Assembly: GCA_024276375.1 (NCBI GenBank)
Contig: JAJRXG010000350.1
Span: forward strand, 1 to 32,748
Source: Bacteroidota bacterium
GTDB lineage: Bacteria > Bacteroidota > Bacteroidia > Chitinophagales > Saprospiraceae
Direction of reading: 5' to 3'
DNA length: 32,748 nucleotides
Part shown: in pieces, positions 8,401-16,264 of the stretch
How the letters are laid out: each line of letters begins with the position of its first letter
How positions within the stretch are numbered: position 1 is the first letter of the stretch
Notes under the pieces: generated by a model
Databases searched by the model: none
Seen by the model: only the letters and a program-made list of their open reading frames with translations
What the model was told of the DNA's origin: nothing
Made by a program: the position numbers and the translations under genes

Positions 8401-9363
8401 TCAACCGGAAAGGGTTGGGTCAGCAATACCAATACTATCGGCGATATTGTAGGTATAGTTCTTGCCTCTTCCTTCGATTACCAATTCTGCCAAGAAACCC
8501 GTCAGAAATAGCTGCATACCTACAATCGTTGATAGAATACCAAAAAAGAACAGCGGACGATCCTGAATCCCTCCGACCTTGTAGATCATCTTAGAGATCG
8601 TCAGATACAACAGACTGAGGGCGCCTATACCCAAAAATATCAATCCCCAAGTGCCAAAAAAATGCATGGGTTGCTTATGAAATTTGCCGACAAAATAAAG
8701 CGACAACAAGTCCAAAAACCCACTGATTAATCTTTTAGGTCCAAACTTAGATACGCCATATTCACGTGGTCGATGCACCACTACTTTTTCTGCGATTTTG
8801 GTATAACCTTGCCATTTAGCAAGTACGGGCATCCATCGATGCATGTCGCCATACACATCGATATCCTTGGCTGTATCATAGGCATAAGCCTTGAGCCCAC
8901 AGTTAAAATCATGCAATTGTATCCCACTTACCTTGCGGGCTACATAGTTAAACAATTTGCTCGGTATGGTTTTGGAAAGAGGATCGTGTCGTTCTTTTTT
9001 CCATCCCGACACAAGGTCATAACCGTCCTTAACAATGAGATCATACATAGCAGGTATCTCATCCGGGCTGTCTTGAAGATCTGCATCCATTGTGATGATT
9101 ACATCGCCAGTTGCGATTTCAAACCCTTTGTTTAATGCGGCTGATTTGCCATAATTTCTCCTGAATCGCAGCGCTCTAATCCGATTGGTCTTTTGAATGC
9201 TTAGATCTTGAATCACCATCCAAGAGTTGTCAGAACTGCCATCATCAACAAAAATAACTTCATAATCATAGGCATTTTTCGTCATCACCCTTTCGATCCA
9301 TTCTATCAAAGGCGGCAAGGATTCTTCCTCATTAAAAACAGGAATGACTAGGCTAATGTCCAT
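8401..9363 (-). CDS. Family 2 glycosyltransferase of the DPM1/GtrB type
   Basis: The protein has 320 residues. The N-terminal GT-A domain begins MDISLVIPVFNEEESL and carries VDDGSSDNS (Asp 40-41), the DxD motif TMDADLQDSP (Asp 93, Asp 95) and NCGLKAY. Two C-terminal hydrophobic hairpins (about 228-262 and 272-297) anchor it in the membrane. This layout is that of polyisoprenyl-phosphate hexose transferases (DPM1, GtrB, ArnC relatives), which move a sugar from a nucleotide donor to undecaprenyl phosphate. Sugar specificity cannot be told from sequence. In many Bacteroidota this gene lies beside a DUF4199 gene and a dihydroorotase-like gene, as it does here. Confidence 0.88.
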   Translation of the reverse strand: MDISLVIPVFNEEESLPPLIEWIERVMTKNAYDYEVIFVDDGSSDNSWMVIQDLSIQKTNRIRALRFRRNYGKSAALNKGFEIATGDVIITMDADLQDSPDEIPAMYDLIVKDGYDLVSGWKKERHDPLSKTIPSKLFNYVARKVSGIQLHDFNCGLKAYAYDTAKDIDVYGDMHRWMPVLAKWQGYTKIAEKVVVHRPREYGVSKFGPKRLISGFLDLLSLYFVGKFHKQPMHFFGTWGLIFLGIGALSLLYLTISKMIYKVGGIQDRPLFFFGILSTIVGMQLFLTGFLAELVIEGRGKNYTYNIADSIGIADPTLSG

Positions 9364-9446
9364 GATCAGAAATAAATAAGCTAGGGCAAAGCTACACTTT
9401 ATTCAAGCTCATATTATATTTTTTGACAATTTGATCCCTGTCTGTG

Positions 9447-9983
9447 CTAAGATTTTTTCATGATGGCACTGATGATTAGATTCAAAATCAAACCTGGGAT
9501 CAACAATCCGATAAGCCAAGATGTCAACACGGAGGATAAACTCATAGGGTTGCCCATATTGGTCAATTGCTCCTCCGTTTTGGCTACGGCTTCTTCCATC
9601 GCTTCTTCGGGTGCGTTGAACATTTCGCCCATCATCTCAGTGGTTTTTCGCACTGTTTCGATGGTGTATTCCTTGCTAAATTCGATCAAGGAAGGATCGA
9701 TAAAATTGAACAAGATCCACATAAACAATGCGGAGATTAATGTGCCTAAAATATATGCTCCCATTCCGGTTTTCAATCCCTCACCAAAACTCAGATATCC
9801 TTCGTTATTGCTTTTTTCTTCCTTCATTGCCATTACGAGAAAGACTATTGTGACGACTCCGCTGATCAAAAGGCCTACGGCGCTTCCCATCAACCAGTCT
9901 TTATTGACGACATAAGATAAAATAGCAAACAAAATTTGAGCTGCACCTAGATAGGCGCCCCATTTAATCATCGGATTGTTCAT
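9447..9983 (-). CDS. DUF4199 membrane protein
   Basis: The protein has 178 residues and four hydrophobic segments: about 8-25, 30-52, 73-94 and 155-174. A soluble, Glu/Met-rich segment (about 95-145, EEAMEEAVAKTEEQL) lies between the third and fourth helices. The opening MIKWGAYLGAAQILF and the GEGLKTGM turn match DUF4199, a Bacteroidota family of unknown function. It is 5 bases downstream of the dihydroorotase-like gene and almost certainly in the same operon. Confidence 0.8.
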   Translation of the reverse strand: MNNPMIKWGAYLGAAQILFAILSYVVNKDWLMGSAVGLLISGVVTIVFLVMAMKEEKSNNEGYLSFGEGLKTGMGAYILGTLISALFMWILFNFIDPSLIEFSKEYTIETVRKTTEMMGEMFNAPEEAMEEAVAKTEEQLTNMGNPMSLSSVLTSWLIGLLIPGLILNLIISAIMKKS

Positions 9984-9988
9984 GATAG

Positions 9989-11257
9989 CTAATCGTTTAG
10001 ATTGAGTGATAGATTATTATATACTCCAAGGACATAACCTTGTAAAGTTTTGCCAATATAGGGATTGTTTTTTGATTTTGAAAAAAGACTTTCTACAGAT
10101 ACTTTCCATGTACGTGATGGATCGAATAGTGTGAATGAGGCCGTTGATTCTTTGACTATCGAAGCCTTGGGAATATCTAGTACAGCTCTTGGGCCTTGGC
10201 TTAGGCAATAAACTATTTTTTCAAGTGATATTTCTTTGGCGAAAGTCAACAGGGAGGAGAAAGTTGTTTCAATACTTGATGCACCGAAAGGTGAAAGGCC
10301 GAAGGGTTCATCTTTTTCCTCTATGCTTCGTGGGCTGTGGTTGGAAGTAATCACTTGGACTTTCCCTTTTTCGATAGCACGACACAATTTCTTGCGATCT
10401 GATTCGGATCTCAAGGGAGGCAATACCTTATAGTTGATATCAAAGTCTGCAACTGCAGCATCATTGTGTGACAGATTGAAGTATGCCACCGAAGCGGCGA
10501 CATCACGTCTCGAGCCTATTTTGTAGATTTTGTCTGCTGCCCAACTCAACGAAATGTTTTGAATCAATACGCGGCTGTCGGTATATGCGAGTTGTCTCAA
10601 CACCGTATTGACCGCTACTTGTTCTTGATGCATCGGGATGCCCTCTACGCCCATTAAGACACTGACATTGCCTTCGTGTACTTGTCCTTCTTCTCCAGGT
10701 TTTTTAGAGTTGACGACATAAATCATTCTGGATTCAATGCCTTTAAGATACAGCATTGATCGCTGTACTTGCCCTTCGCTCATTCTGGATCCTTTGCCAT
10801 CGCTGAAGGCGATTGCTCCTGCATGAGCCAAGTCCATGAGTTCGGCCATTTCTTGTCCTTCCTTGTTCTTAGTCAAGGCGGCAACCGGATAAATATCAAC
10901 GAGGTGTCCATTATTTTGAGCGAGTAGATAGGCTATCTGTCCTTTGGTATCTGTTGTTGGGTGACTTGTCGGAAATGGAACTACTCCGACGTAGCCACCA
11001 TGAGCGGCAGCATGTTTCAATGAGTCCAAATCCTCTCTATGTTCCATCCCGGGCTCACCATTGTAACAGCCGATATCAATCCATCCAGGAGAGACGCACA
11101 AGTTGGCGCTTTGGATTATATGCATATGTTGGGTGGACTTGATTGAGGCTTTGATATCTACTATTATGCCTTTTTCGATGAGTATATCCCTTCGCTTGAG
11201 ATGCGATGGTGAGTCAGTATCGTATATGCGACATTTCTTCAGTAAAATGAGTGTCAT
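9989..11257 (-). CDS. Dihydroorotase-like protein lacking catalytic metal ligands
   Basis: The 422-residue chain follows class I dihydroorotase (PyrC/amidohydrolase fold) along its length: PGWIDIG...GEPG at 57-70, GALTK-like AALTKNKEG at 126-134, and the C-terminal PFGASSIET block at about 323-331. The metal site is gone. The HxH after the first strand is Gly 63 and Tyr 65, a later metal His is Asn 234 (IQNIS), and the catalytic Asp of the TDHAPH motif is Asn 306 (SNHSP). It therefore should not hydrolyse dihydroorotate by the known mechanism. Similar degenerate copies sit between DUF4199 and BatA-like genes in other Bacteroidota, so this looks like a conserved pseudoenzyme rather than decay. 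A true pyrC is presumably elsewhere. The BatA-like gene ends 14 bases upstream. Confidence 0.82.
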   Translation of the reverse strand: MTLILLKKCRIYDTDSPSHLKRRDILIEKGIIVDIKASIKSTQHMHIIQSANLCVSPGWIDIGCYNGEPGMEHREDLDSLKHAAAHGGYVGVVPFPTSHPTTDTKGQIAYLLAQNNGHLVDIYPVAALTKNKEGQEMAELMDLAHAGAIAFSDGKGSRMSEGQVQRSMLYLKGIESRMIYVVNSKKPGEEGQVHEGNVSVLMGVEGIPMHQEQVAVNTVLRQLAYTDSRVLIQNISLSWAADKIYKIGSRRDVAASVAYFNLSHNDAAVADFDINYKVLPPLRSESDRKKLCRAIEKGKVQVITSNHSPRSIEEKDEPFGLSPFGASSIETTFSSLLTFAKEISLEKIVYCLSQGPRAVLDIPKASIVKESTASFTLFDPSRTWKVSVESLFSKSKNNPYIGKTLQGYVLGVYNNLSLNLND

Positions 11258-11271
11258 AGAAGGGTGATGTT

Positions 11272-13293
11272 TTATGTTTTCCAGTATTTGATCAATAAGG
11301 TCTCAATAAGGAGCATGAGCAAGGCAAGAATCAAACTCCACTTCCACAGTGGAACTCCCTGGCGTTGTTCTCGTATGACTTGCGACAGGTCCGCTTTCAA
11401 GACATTGGAAATTATCTTGGTCTGCTGGCCCATGCTTCGTTGGATCTCTTCTATATCGGCATATGATACCTCCGACTCCACGCGATCATAGTTGAATGAC
11501 AAGGTTTGCAAGTCTGTATCGTCGAGGGACAAGGTATAGTGTCCAGCCTCTTTGATTTGATCTCGGACATCTATGTAGGTCTCGCCCATTGCTCCGGATA
11601 TACCGGGGATAAACTCTTCTTTGCCCTTCATCACATATCCTCCTGTATTGGTTTTGGGCAATCTCGATGTAGGGATAATATCATCAATACCGATGGTATA
11701 GTAAAGTGGTTTTCGCACACCGGAGGACAATGCCATTTTGTACAGCATCGGTATCCAGATCTCAGCATTGATAACCAAATCGTTGTATGTTGAGGAGAGG
11801 GGTGCCACGCTCAGATATAAATTGCCTTTTTCAACTTGATACTTATTGAGATATCCTTGTCCATCCCGATACGTCAAGAGAGCTTCCCTTGTACTAATGG
11901 GTCTATCGGACAATGACCAATTTTTAGTTGTTTGGGGCAGACGAAGATTTTTTCGTTTTGTCTCATACACATTTCGAAAAACAAATTCTTCGGTATTGAT
12001 TCTACTTACTTCTTTTTTTCCTTCGTACAAAGTGGCCAATTGATCGACATTCAATTTATCCAAAAGTGTATTGTATCCCCTTACATCTGCAAGGATACTT
12101 GGAAAGATCAACAAGTTGCCACCATGACGTATGTATCTTTCCAATTCTTGTGTTAGGCCACTACTAATCTCGTTAACATCATCCAACACGATGAGCTCTT
12201 GATCGTCAAATGTCTCGTACCGAATAGTATTGACGGAAGTCTGACGGAGATGATAATATCCGATACTTTCAAACGCTCTATCTAGGAATTCATTTATTTG
12301 TCCATTGTGGATAGACAATATATCGATCTGTTCTCTGATTTCAAATGAGCCAAAGAGGCGATTGTCAAACTGGACGGGGTAGTCATTGATGACTAGTTCC
12401 AATTGATGCCATCCAGTCTCATCTACATGAATGGTAACACTATCGGTGATTGTAGTATTGGGAGGGATTTGTACGGTTCCCAAAGGGCGATCCTGATCTT
12501 GATACAAGAGTCTTAATTCTACTTCTTCAAGTTCTTGTCCATAGTTAGTGATAGAAACAGCCAGTCGATTGCTCTGATCTTTCATCGCAATAGGTGCTTC
12601 CCAGCTCATATCGCTGATCCCTACATTGTTCTCCTGAACAGCATGTATGGGCAACAAGGTCACATCGATAGAAGAGTCAATGGGGCTGTTGAAGGAAGAT
12701 ATATTGGCTTGAAAATCAGATAAAAAGTAACGTTGGTGTTTAAAGTCCTTGAGGTTACGTCCCAGTCTATCAAATACTCTTGAAACATTTTCGAGATGGG
12801 TAACTGTGGGTGAGATTTGCAATGCTTCAACAAATGATACGGCTGTTTTTTGATCTACATATCTCTGATGTTTAGCTTCCAAATCATGAGAAAGTATCAA
12901 GTATCGATCTCTCTCTTCATGCGAAAGGAGAATCTCGAGAGCTTTATCCTTGGCGATGGTCAATAGAGGCACTTCGGCCATCTCTGCTTGCATTGAGAAG
13001 GAATTGTCCACAAATATTTCAATGGCTCGGGGTGCATTATCCTGAACATTGTTGTTGGTGAGTATAGGTTGAGCAAAAGCAAATATCAAAAATGCCAGTG
13101 CCGCCATTCGAGCCAATAGAATGAGTAGATTGCGCAATCTACTTCTCGTGCTGGTTTCTTCTTTGATTTCCTTGAGCAAGTGAACATTGCTAAAGTAAAT
13201 TTTTTTGAACCTTCTAAAATGAAAAAGATGGATGATCAGCGGAATGGCCATCGCTGTCAGTGCCCACAGAAAATAAGGATATATAAATTGCAT
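11272..13293 (-). CDS. BatA-type membrane protein with von Willebrand A-like domain
   Basis: The frame opens with a GTG at 13299; the ATG at 13293 gives the family start MQFIYPYFLWAL and is chosen (673 residues). The N-terminal double-membrane BatA domain (IPLIIHLFHFRR ... LLILLARMAALAFLIFAFAQPIL) is followed by a von Willebrand A-like domain with the MIDAS pattern DNSFS (Asp 96, Ser 98, Ser 100). A long periplasmic part follows, with beta-rich and glutamine-amidotransferase-like sections, and the chain ends in one C-terminal helix (LWKWSLILALLMLLIETLLI). It is a distant relative of the aerotolerance Bat proteins. The function is not established. It heads the operon with the dihydroorotase-like and DUF4199 genes. 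Confidence 0.82.
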   Translation of the reverse strand: MQFIYPYFLWALTAMAIPLIIHLFHFRRFKKIYFSNVHLLKEIKEETSTRSRLRNLLILLARMAALAFLIFAFAQPILTNNNVQDNAPRAIEIFVDNSFSMQAEMAEVPLLTIAKDKALEILLSHEERDRYLILSHDLEAKHQRYVDQKTAVSFVEALQISPTVTHLENVSRVFDRLGRNLKDFKHQRYFLSDFQANISSFNSPIDSSIDVTLLPIHAVQENNVGISDMSWEAPIAMKDQSNRLAVSITNYGQELEEVELRLLYQDQDRPLGTVQIPPNTTITDSVTIHVDETGWHQLELVINDYPVQFDNRLFGSFEIREQIDILSIHNGQINEFLDRAFESIGYYHLRQTSVNTIRYETFDDQELIVLDDVNEISSGLTQELERYIRHGGNLLIFPSILADVRGYNTLLDKLNVDQLATLYEGKKEVSRINTEEFVFRNVYETKRKNLRLPQTTKNWSLSDRPISTREALLTYRDGQGYLNKYQVEKGNLYLSVAPLSSTYNDLVINAEIWIPMLYKMALSSGVRKPLYYTIGIDDIIPTSRLPKTNTGGYVMKGKEEFIPGISGAMGETYIDVRDQIKEAGHYTLSLDDTDLQTLSFNYDRVESEVSYADIEEIQRSMGQQTKIISNVLKADLSQVIREQRQGVPLWKWSLILALLMLLIETLLIKYWKT

Positions 13294-13298
13294 CGGCA

Positions 13299-13306
13299 CA
13301 AAAATA
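13299..13306 (-). promoter_or_regulatory. Candidate -7 element ahead of the BatA-like gene
   Basis: TATTTTTG on the - strand matches TAnnTTTG exactly and ends only 5 bases before the ATG at 13293. Transcription would start at or next to the start codon, so the mRNA may be nearly leaderless. I see no good -33 TTTG at the usual distance, so confidence is moderate. Confidence 0.45.
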
Positions 13307-13406
13307 AACTGTTCTACAATAGTTGTAAGTTTTCACACCAATCAATTCTAGCCGGACTTGTATTGATAACGATATTTGAGGTATTTTCTATGGCAAAAGG
13401 GAATAT

Positions 13407-14450
13407 CTATTGGGGCATATTGCGTAGGGCTTCGGGGTTTTTTATATTGATGTTGACACCGCTTACACTCAATAATCCCGCTTTTCTAAAATCAGAAAGA
13501 GTTCTTATCAATGTTTCTTTGGCAGTTCCGGCGAGGGATGCCAAATCCTCGCGGCTGATCCTAATGGTCTGACTATCATCTTGCTCCATACACAACAGCA
13601 AGGCATTGGCCACTTTGCGTCTTACAGAACTGTAGGCCAGATCTATCAAGAGTTGCTCTGTCTCTTGTACTTGTTGAGCAATCATCTTAATAAAGCGGGC
13701 GGCAAAATCACGTTGATTGTATAGCAATGTTGAGAAGTCCTTTTTGGGTATAAGTTTGAGTTCCGCATTTTCAAGTGCCGAGGCATAGTCTGTGTATGAT
13801 TTTTCTTGGATCAAGGGATAATAGCCAAAAAAGTCTCCCTCTTTGTGAATATGAGTGATGAGATCCTTGCCCAATTCATTGACTTGAAATATTTTCACTT
13901 GACCCGAGACGACAAAGTATAACCATCGTGCTGTCTGCCCGGGTTCATAAATGACATCCTTAGCATTGTACTTTCGGACTTCTCGGTGTTTAGACAGGTT
14001 AGAGAGTTCTTGCTCAGCACGAGCTTCAGAGAAAAAAGCCCTTACTTCATCAACGGACTTAACGCCACTATCTGAGGATCTCTTATGTTTTTTGAGGCGC
14101 ATCTCAATGGCATTGAGCAGGTCTATATCGTCAAATGGTTTGGTCAGATAATCATCTGCTCCCAAACCCATGCCTTTTCGAAAATCCTCATGCGCTGTTT
14201 TGGCGGTAAGAAAAATAAAAGGAATGTCAAATGTCTTGGCATCACCATTGAGGATTTTCAATACACCAAACCCATCTAATTCCGGCATCATAACATCACA
14301 CAGTATTAGATCAGGGAGATGCTCTTTGGTCTGGTTGACACCATCAAAGCCATTGGAAGCACTTATTACTTCATAATTTGCCAACTCTAGGATTTCACAA
14401 AGATTTTCTCTGACCTCTAGGTTGTCTTCGATGACCAGTATTTTACTCAT
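13407..14450 (-). CDS. Response regulator: receiver fused to Crp/Fnr DNA-binding module
   Basis: The protein has 347 residues. Residues 1-122 are a receiver with acidic pocket Glu 8/Asp 9, phospho-acceptor Asp 52 (LILCDVMMPELDG), Thr 82 and Lys 104 (LTKPFDD). Residues about 145-255 are a cyclic-nucleotide-binding-type beta barrel (IYEPGQTARWLYFVVSGQV) and 265-340 a Crp-type winged helix. The recognition helix keeps Glu 312 and Arg 316 (KETLIR), the pair that reads the TGA core in Crp and Fnr; the position occupied by Ser in Fnr is Ile 315. No N-terminal cysteine cluster exists, so it is not an Fnr-type oxygen sensor itself. It is 10 bases downstream of the FixL-like kinase. Functionally it merges FixJ (receiver) and FixK (Crp effector), and I infer that it binds the paired boxes at 15726-15761, 23502-23537 and 26196-26231. 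Confidence 0.9.
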   Translation of the reverse strand: MSKILVIEDNLEVRENLCEILELANYEVISASNGFDGVNQTKEHLPDLILCDVMMPELDGFGVLKILNGDAKTFDIPFIFLTAKTAHEDFRKGMGLGADDYLTKPFDDIDLLNAIEMRLKKHKRSSDSGVKSVDEVRAFFSEARAEQELSNLSKHREVRKYNAKDVIYEPGQTARWLYFVVSGQVKIFQVNELGKDLITHIHKEGDFFGYYPLIQEKSYTDYASALENAELKLIPKKDFSTLLYNQRDFAARFIKMIAQQVQETEQLLIDLAYSSVRRKVANALLLCMEQDDSQTIRISREDLASLAGTAKETLIRTLSDFRKAGLLSVSGVNINIKNPEALRNMPQ

Positions 14451-14460
14451 AGCATATACC

Positions 14461-15696
14461 TTAAGATAAATCAGCCTTGTTTGGAAGAGAAATCGTAAAC
14501 TGTGAGCCCACTCCCGGATTACTTACAAAGGAAATTTTTCCACCCACCAAGGTAAGGTATTGTCTAACAATATGAAGCCCTAAACCCGTCCCTTGAATAT
14601 TTTCGACGTTATTGGCTCTAAAAAACCTCGAAAACATATGCTTTTGATCCTCTTTAGGAATCCCTATCCCTTGATCTATGACATCTATGGTGATTTCTTG
14701 AGGCAAAAAAGTCACACTGCACCGAACCTCAGAACCCTCCGGAGAATACTTGATGGCATTGGAAAGTACATTGAACAACACATTGAGCAGGACTCTACGG
14801 TCTGTAACGATCCTATACATTTCTCCCGAGTGTTGGATGACAATCTGCTGGCCGCTTTTCAATAACCCTTCTAGGTCATCACTTGCCGCTTGACACAGAT
14901 GCAGTACATCTATGAGTTCATTTTTTACTTCTATTCTACCTTCATCCAACTTGCTGAGTGACAAGAAATCATTGAGAATGCCGGTCAGGTTGTCAACGGC
15001 GGATTTGATCCTATCGACATGTTTCATTCTTTTGTCGTGTTGCTCAACGGTGGTATATCGTGAGATCAGAGAGGCGGAAGACAAAATCGTACTCAAAGGG
15101 GTTCTAAACTCATGGGAGGCCATAGATACAAATCTAGATTTCAGTTCGTGAAGTTCTCGTTCATTCTCCAAGGCAATTTTGAGTTTAGCCTTACTTTCTT
15201 TCAAGGCTCGGTTTGTTGACAGCAATTTGTTGACCGTTGCTTCCAGCTCTAAGGTTCTTTTCTCTACCTCCTGTTCCAATCTGGAATTGGACGATTCAAG
15301 AGCTCTGCGGGCTGCGTTGACTTCACTTAGGTCATGGATTATGCCTGTAAAGATAGATCTGTTTTCCAGTTCGACATGACTCACAGCGAGTCTCAAAGGG
15401 AATATTTCACCATTTTTTCTTTGACCATATACTTCTCTCCCGATACCGACAATATGAGGTATCCTAGTACGGTGATACCGCTCGATATATTGATCATGAT
15501 TGGAACGATCCGGTTCAGGCATGAGCATGTTAATATTGCGCCCTATGACTTCAGATTCGTTATATCCAAACAAGATACAAGCAGCAATGTTAATAGATTC
15601 GACAAGTCCATTGGCATCGATTGTGATAATACCATCAATAGCCGTGCTGATGATAGCTTGTAGCATCTTGGTTACATCATTTGTGGATTGATTCAT
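14461..15696 (-). CDS. FixL-like heme-PAS sensor histidine kinase
   Basis: The frame opens at a TTG (15723), but the first ATG, at 15696, is chosen, giving 411 residues. A single PAS domain (about 10-125) aligns without gaps to the FixL heme domain. The proximal heme ligand is His 67 (SNHDQY). R206, H214, I215 and R220 of Bradyrhizobium FixL are matched by Arg 73, His 81, Ile 82 and Arg 87 (PHIVGIGR), and distal Leu 236/Ile 238 by Leu 103/Val 105. A coiled coil (about 125-180) links it to the kinase: H-box ASHEFRTPL (His 195), N-box NVLSNAIKYS, G1 DQGIGIP and G2 GTGLGLHIV. There are no transmembrane segments, so it is cytoplasmic. The predicted job is to sense O2 and phosphorylate the receiver-Crp protein encoded next to it. 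Confidence 0.9.
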   Translation of the reverse strand: MNQSTNDVTKMLQAIISTAIDGIITIDANGLVESINIAACILFGYNESEVIGRNINMLMPEPDRSNHDQYIERYHRTRIPHIVGIGREVYGQRKNGEIFPLRLAVSHVELENRSIFTGIIHDLSEVNAARRALESSNSRLEQEVEKRTLELEATVNKLLSTNRALKESKAKLKIALENERELHELKSRFVSMASHEFRTPLSTILSSASLISRYTTVEQHDKRMKHVDRIKSAVDNLTGILNDFLSLSKLDEGRIEVKNELIDVLHLCQAASDDLEGLLKSGQQIVIQHSGEMYRIVTDRRVLLNVLFNVLSNAIKYSPEGSEVRCSVTFLPQEITIDVIDQGIGIPKEDQKHMFSRFFRANNVENIQGTGLGLHIVRQYLTLVGGKISFVSNPGVGSQFTISLPNKADLS

Positions 15697-15725
15697 TCGT
15701 TTTATTGTCTGTTTAATCGCCAATA

Positions 15726-15761
15726 TTGATGAGTATCATGCAGTATTATGATTCTTGTCAA
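15726..15761. promoter_or_regulatory. Paired Fnr/FixK-like boxes between kinase and CBS-USP genes
   Basis: Box 1 is TTGAT-GAGT-ATCAT (15726-15739, centre 15732.5). Box 2 is ATGAT-TCTT-GTCAA (15748-15761, centre 15754.5). The centres are 22 bp apart, about two helical turns. For the + strand CBS gene a -7-like CATATTTG lies at 15784-15791, which places the boxes near -42 and -64 of the inferred start, the classic activating position. For the - strand kinase one box would lie near -41 and the other across the core promoter, which would allow autoregulation. Confidence 0.72.
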
Positions 15762-15814
15762 CATTCTATGATCCCAGTAGCATCATATTTGACCACAAGA
15801 TAAACACGAGTTTT

Positions 15815-16264
15815 ATGAATCTACTTGCACCTGTATCCACAATTATGGCCAGAGAGTTAATTTCATTGGATCCTGAAGATACTCTTAAAAAGGCAGAAGA
15901 AATATTTGAGAATAATAAAATTCATCACATCCCAATTGTTAAAGAGGGATTGCTTGCGGGGATGTTATCCAAATCTGATTTTTTGCATTTTAAGCAAGGG
16001 TTTCACAAAGTCAATACGGAGGAAAAATGGGAGTTGTTTAGACTGAAATCCCATCAAGTAAAGGAGATTATGACTTCAAGACTTGCCAAGTTAGAGCCTT
16101 CAGACCGAATCAACGTCGCCATTGAGGTATTTAAAGAGAACTTGTTTCATGCCCTTCCTGTTGTTGAACACGGAAAAATAGTAGGTCTTGTGACCACCTA
16201 TGACATTATAAAACATCTCGCTGAAGATAGAGAAACGATCAAAAAGTATAATAATGCCCAATAA
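15815..16264 (+). CDS. Two-CBS-domain protein
   Basis: The frame opens at a TTG (15755) that lies inside a regulatory box. The ATG at 15815 gives the natural start MNLLAPVSTIMARELISLDP and is preferred (149 residues). Two CBS motifs are present: the first about residues 6-65 (KIHHIPIVKEGLLAGMLSKSD), the second about 85-140 (LFHALPVVEHGKIVGLVTTYD). CBS pairs bind adenine nucleotides and usually report energy state; no attached effector domain exists here. The stop codon overlaps the universal stress protein start (TAATG), so translation is likely coupled. Its position behind the paired Fnr-like boxes suggests induction by low oxygen. Confidence 0.88.
   Translation: MNLLAPVSTIMARELISLDPEDTLKKAEEIFENNKIHHIPIVKEGLLAGMLSKSDFLHFKQGFHKVNTEEKWELFRLKSHQVKEIMTSRLAKLEPSDRINVAIEVFKENLFHALPVVEHGKIVGLVTTYDIIKHLAEDRETIKKYNNAQ

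Noticed and set aside
9447-9915. The 151-residue + strand open frame opposite DUF4199
   Set aside because: It is the mirror frame of a hydrophobic membrane protein gene; operon position and family match support the - strand gene.
13363-13376. TTGAT-N4-ATATT upstream of the BatA-like gene as an Fnr-like box
   Set aside because: Only the left half matches, there is no partner at 22 bp, and the position lies about 65 bases from the -7 element.
15768-15786. ATGAT-N9-ATCAT as a third box in the kinase/CBS region
   Set aside because: The half-sites are nine bases apart, which does not fit a Crp-type dimer site; the 22.5-base offset is probably chance.
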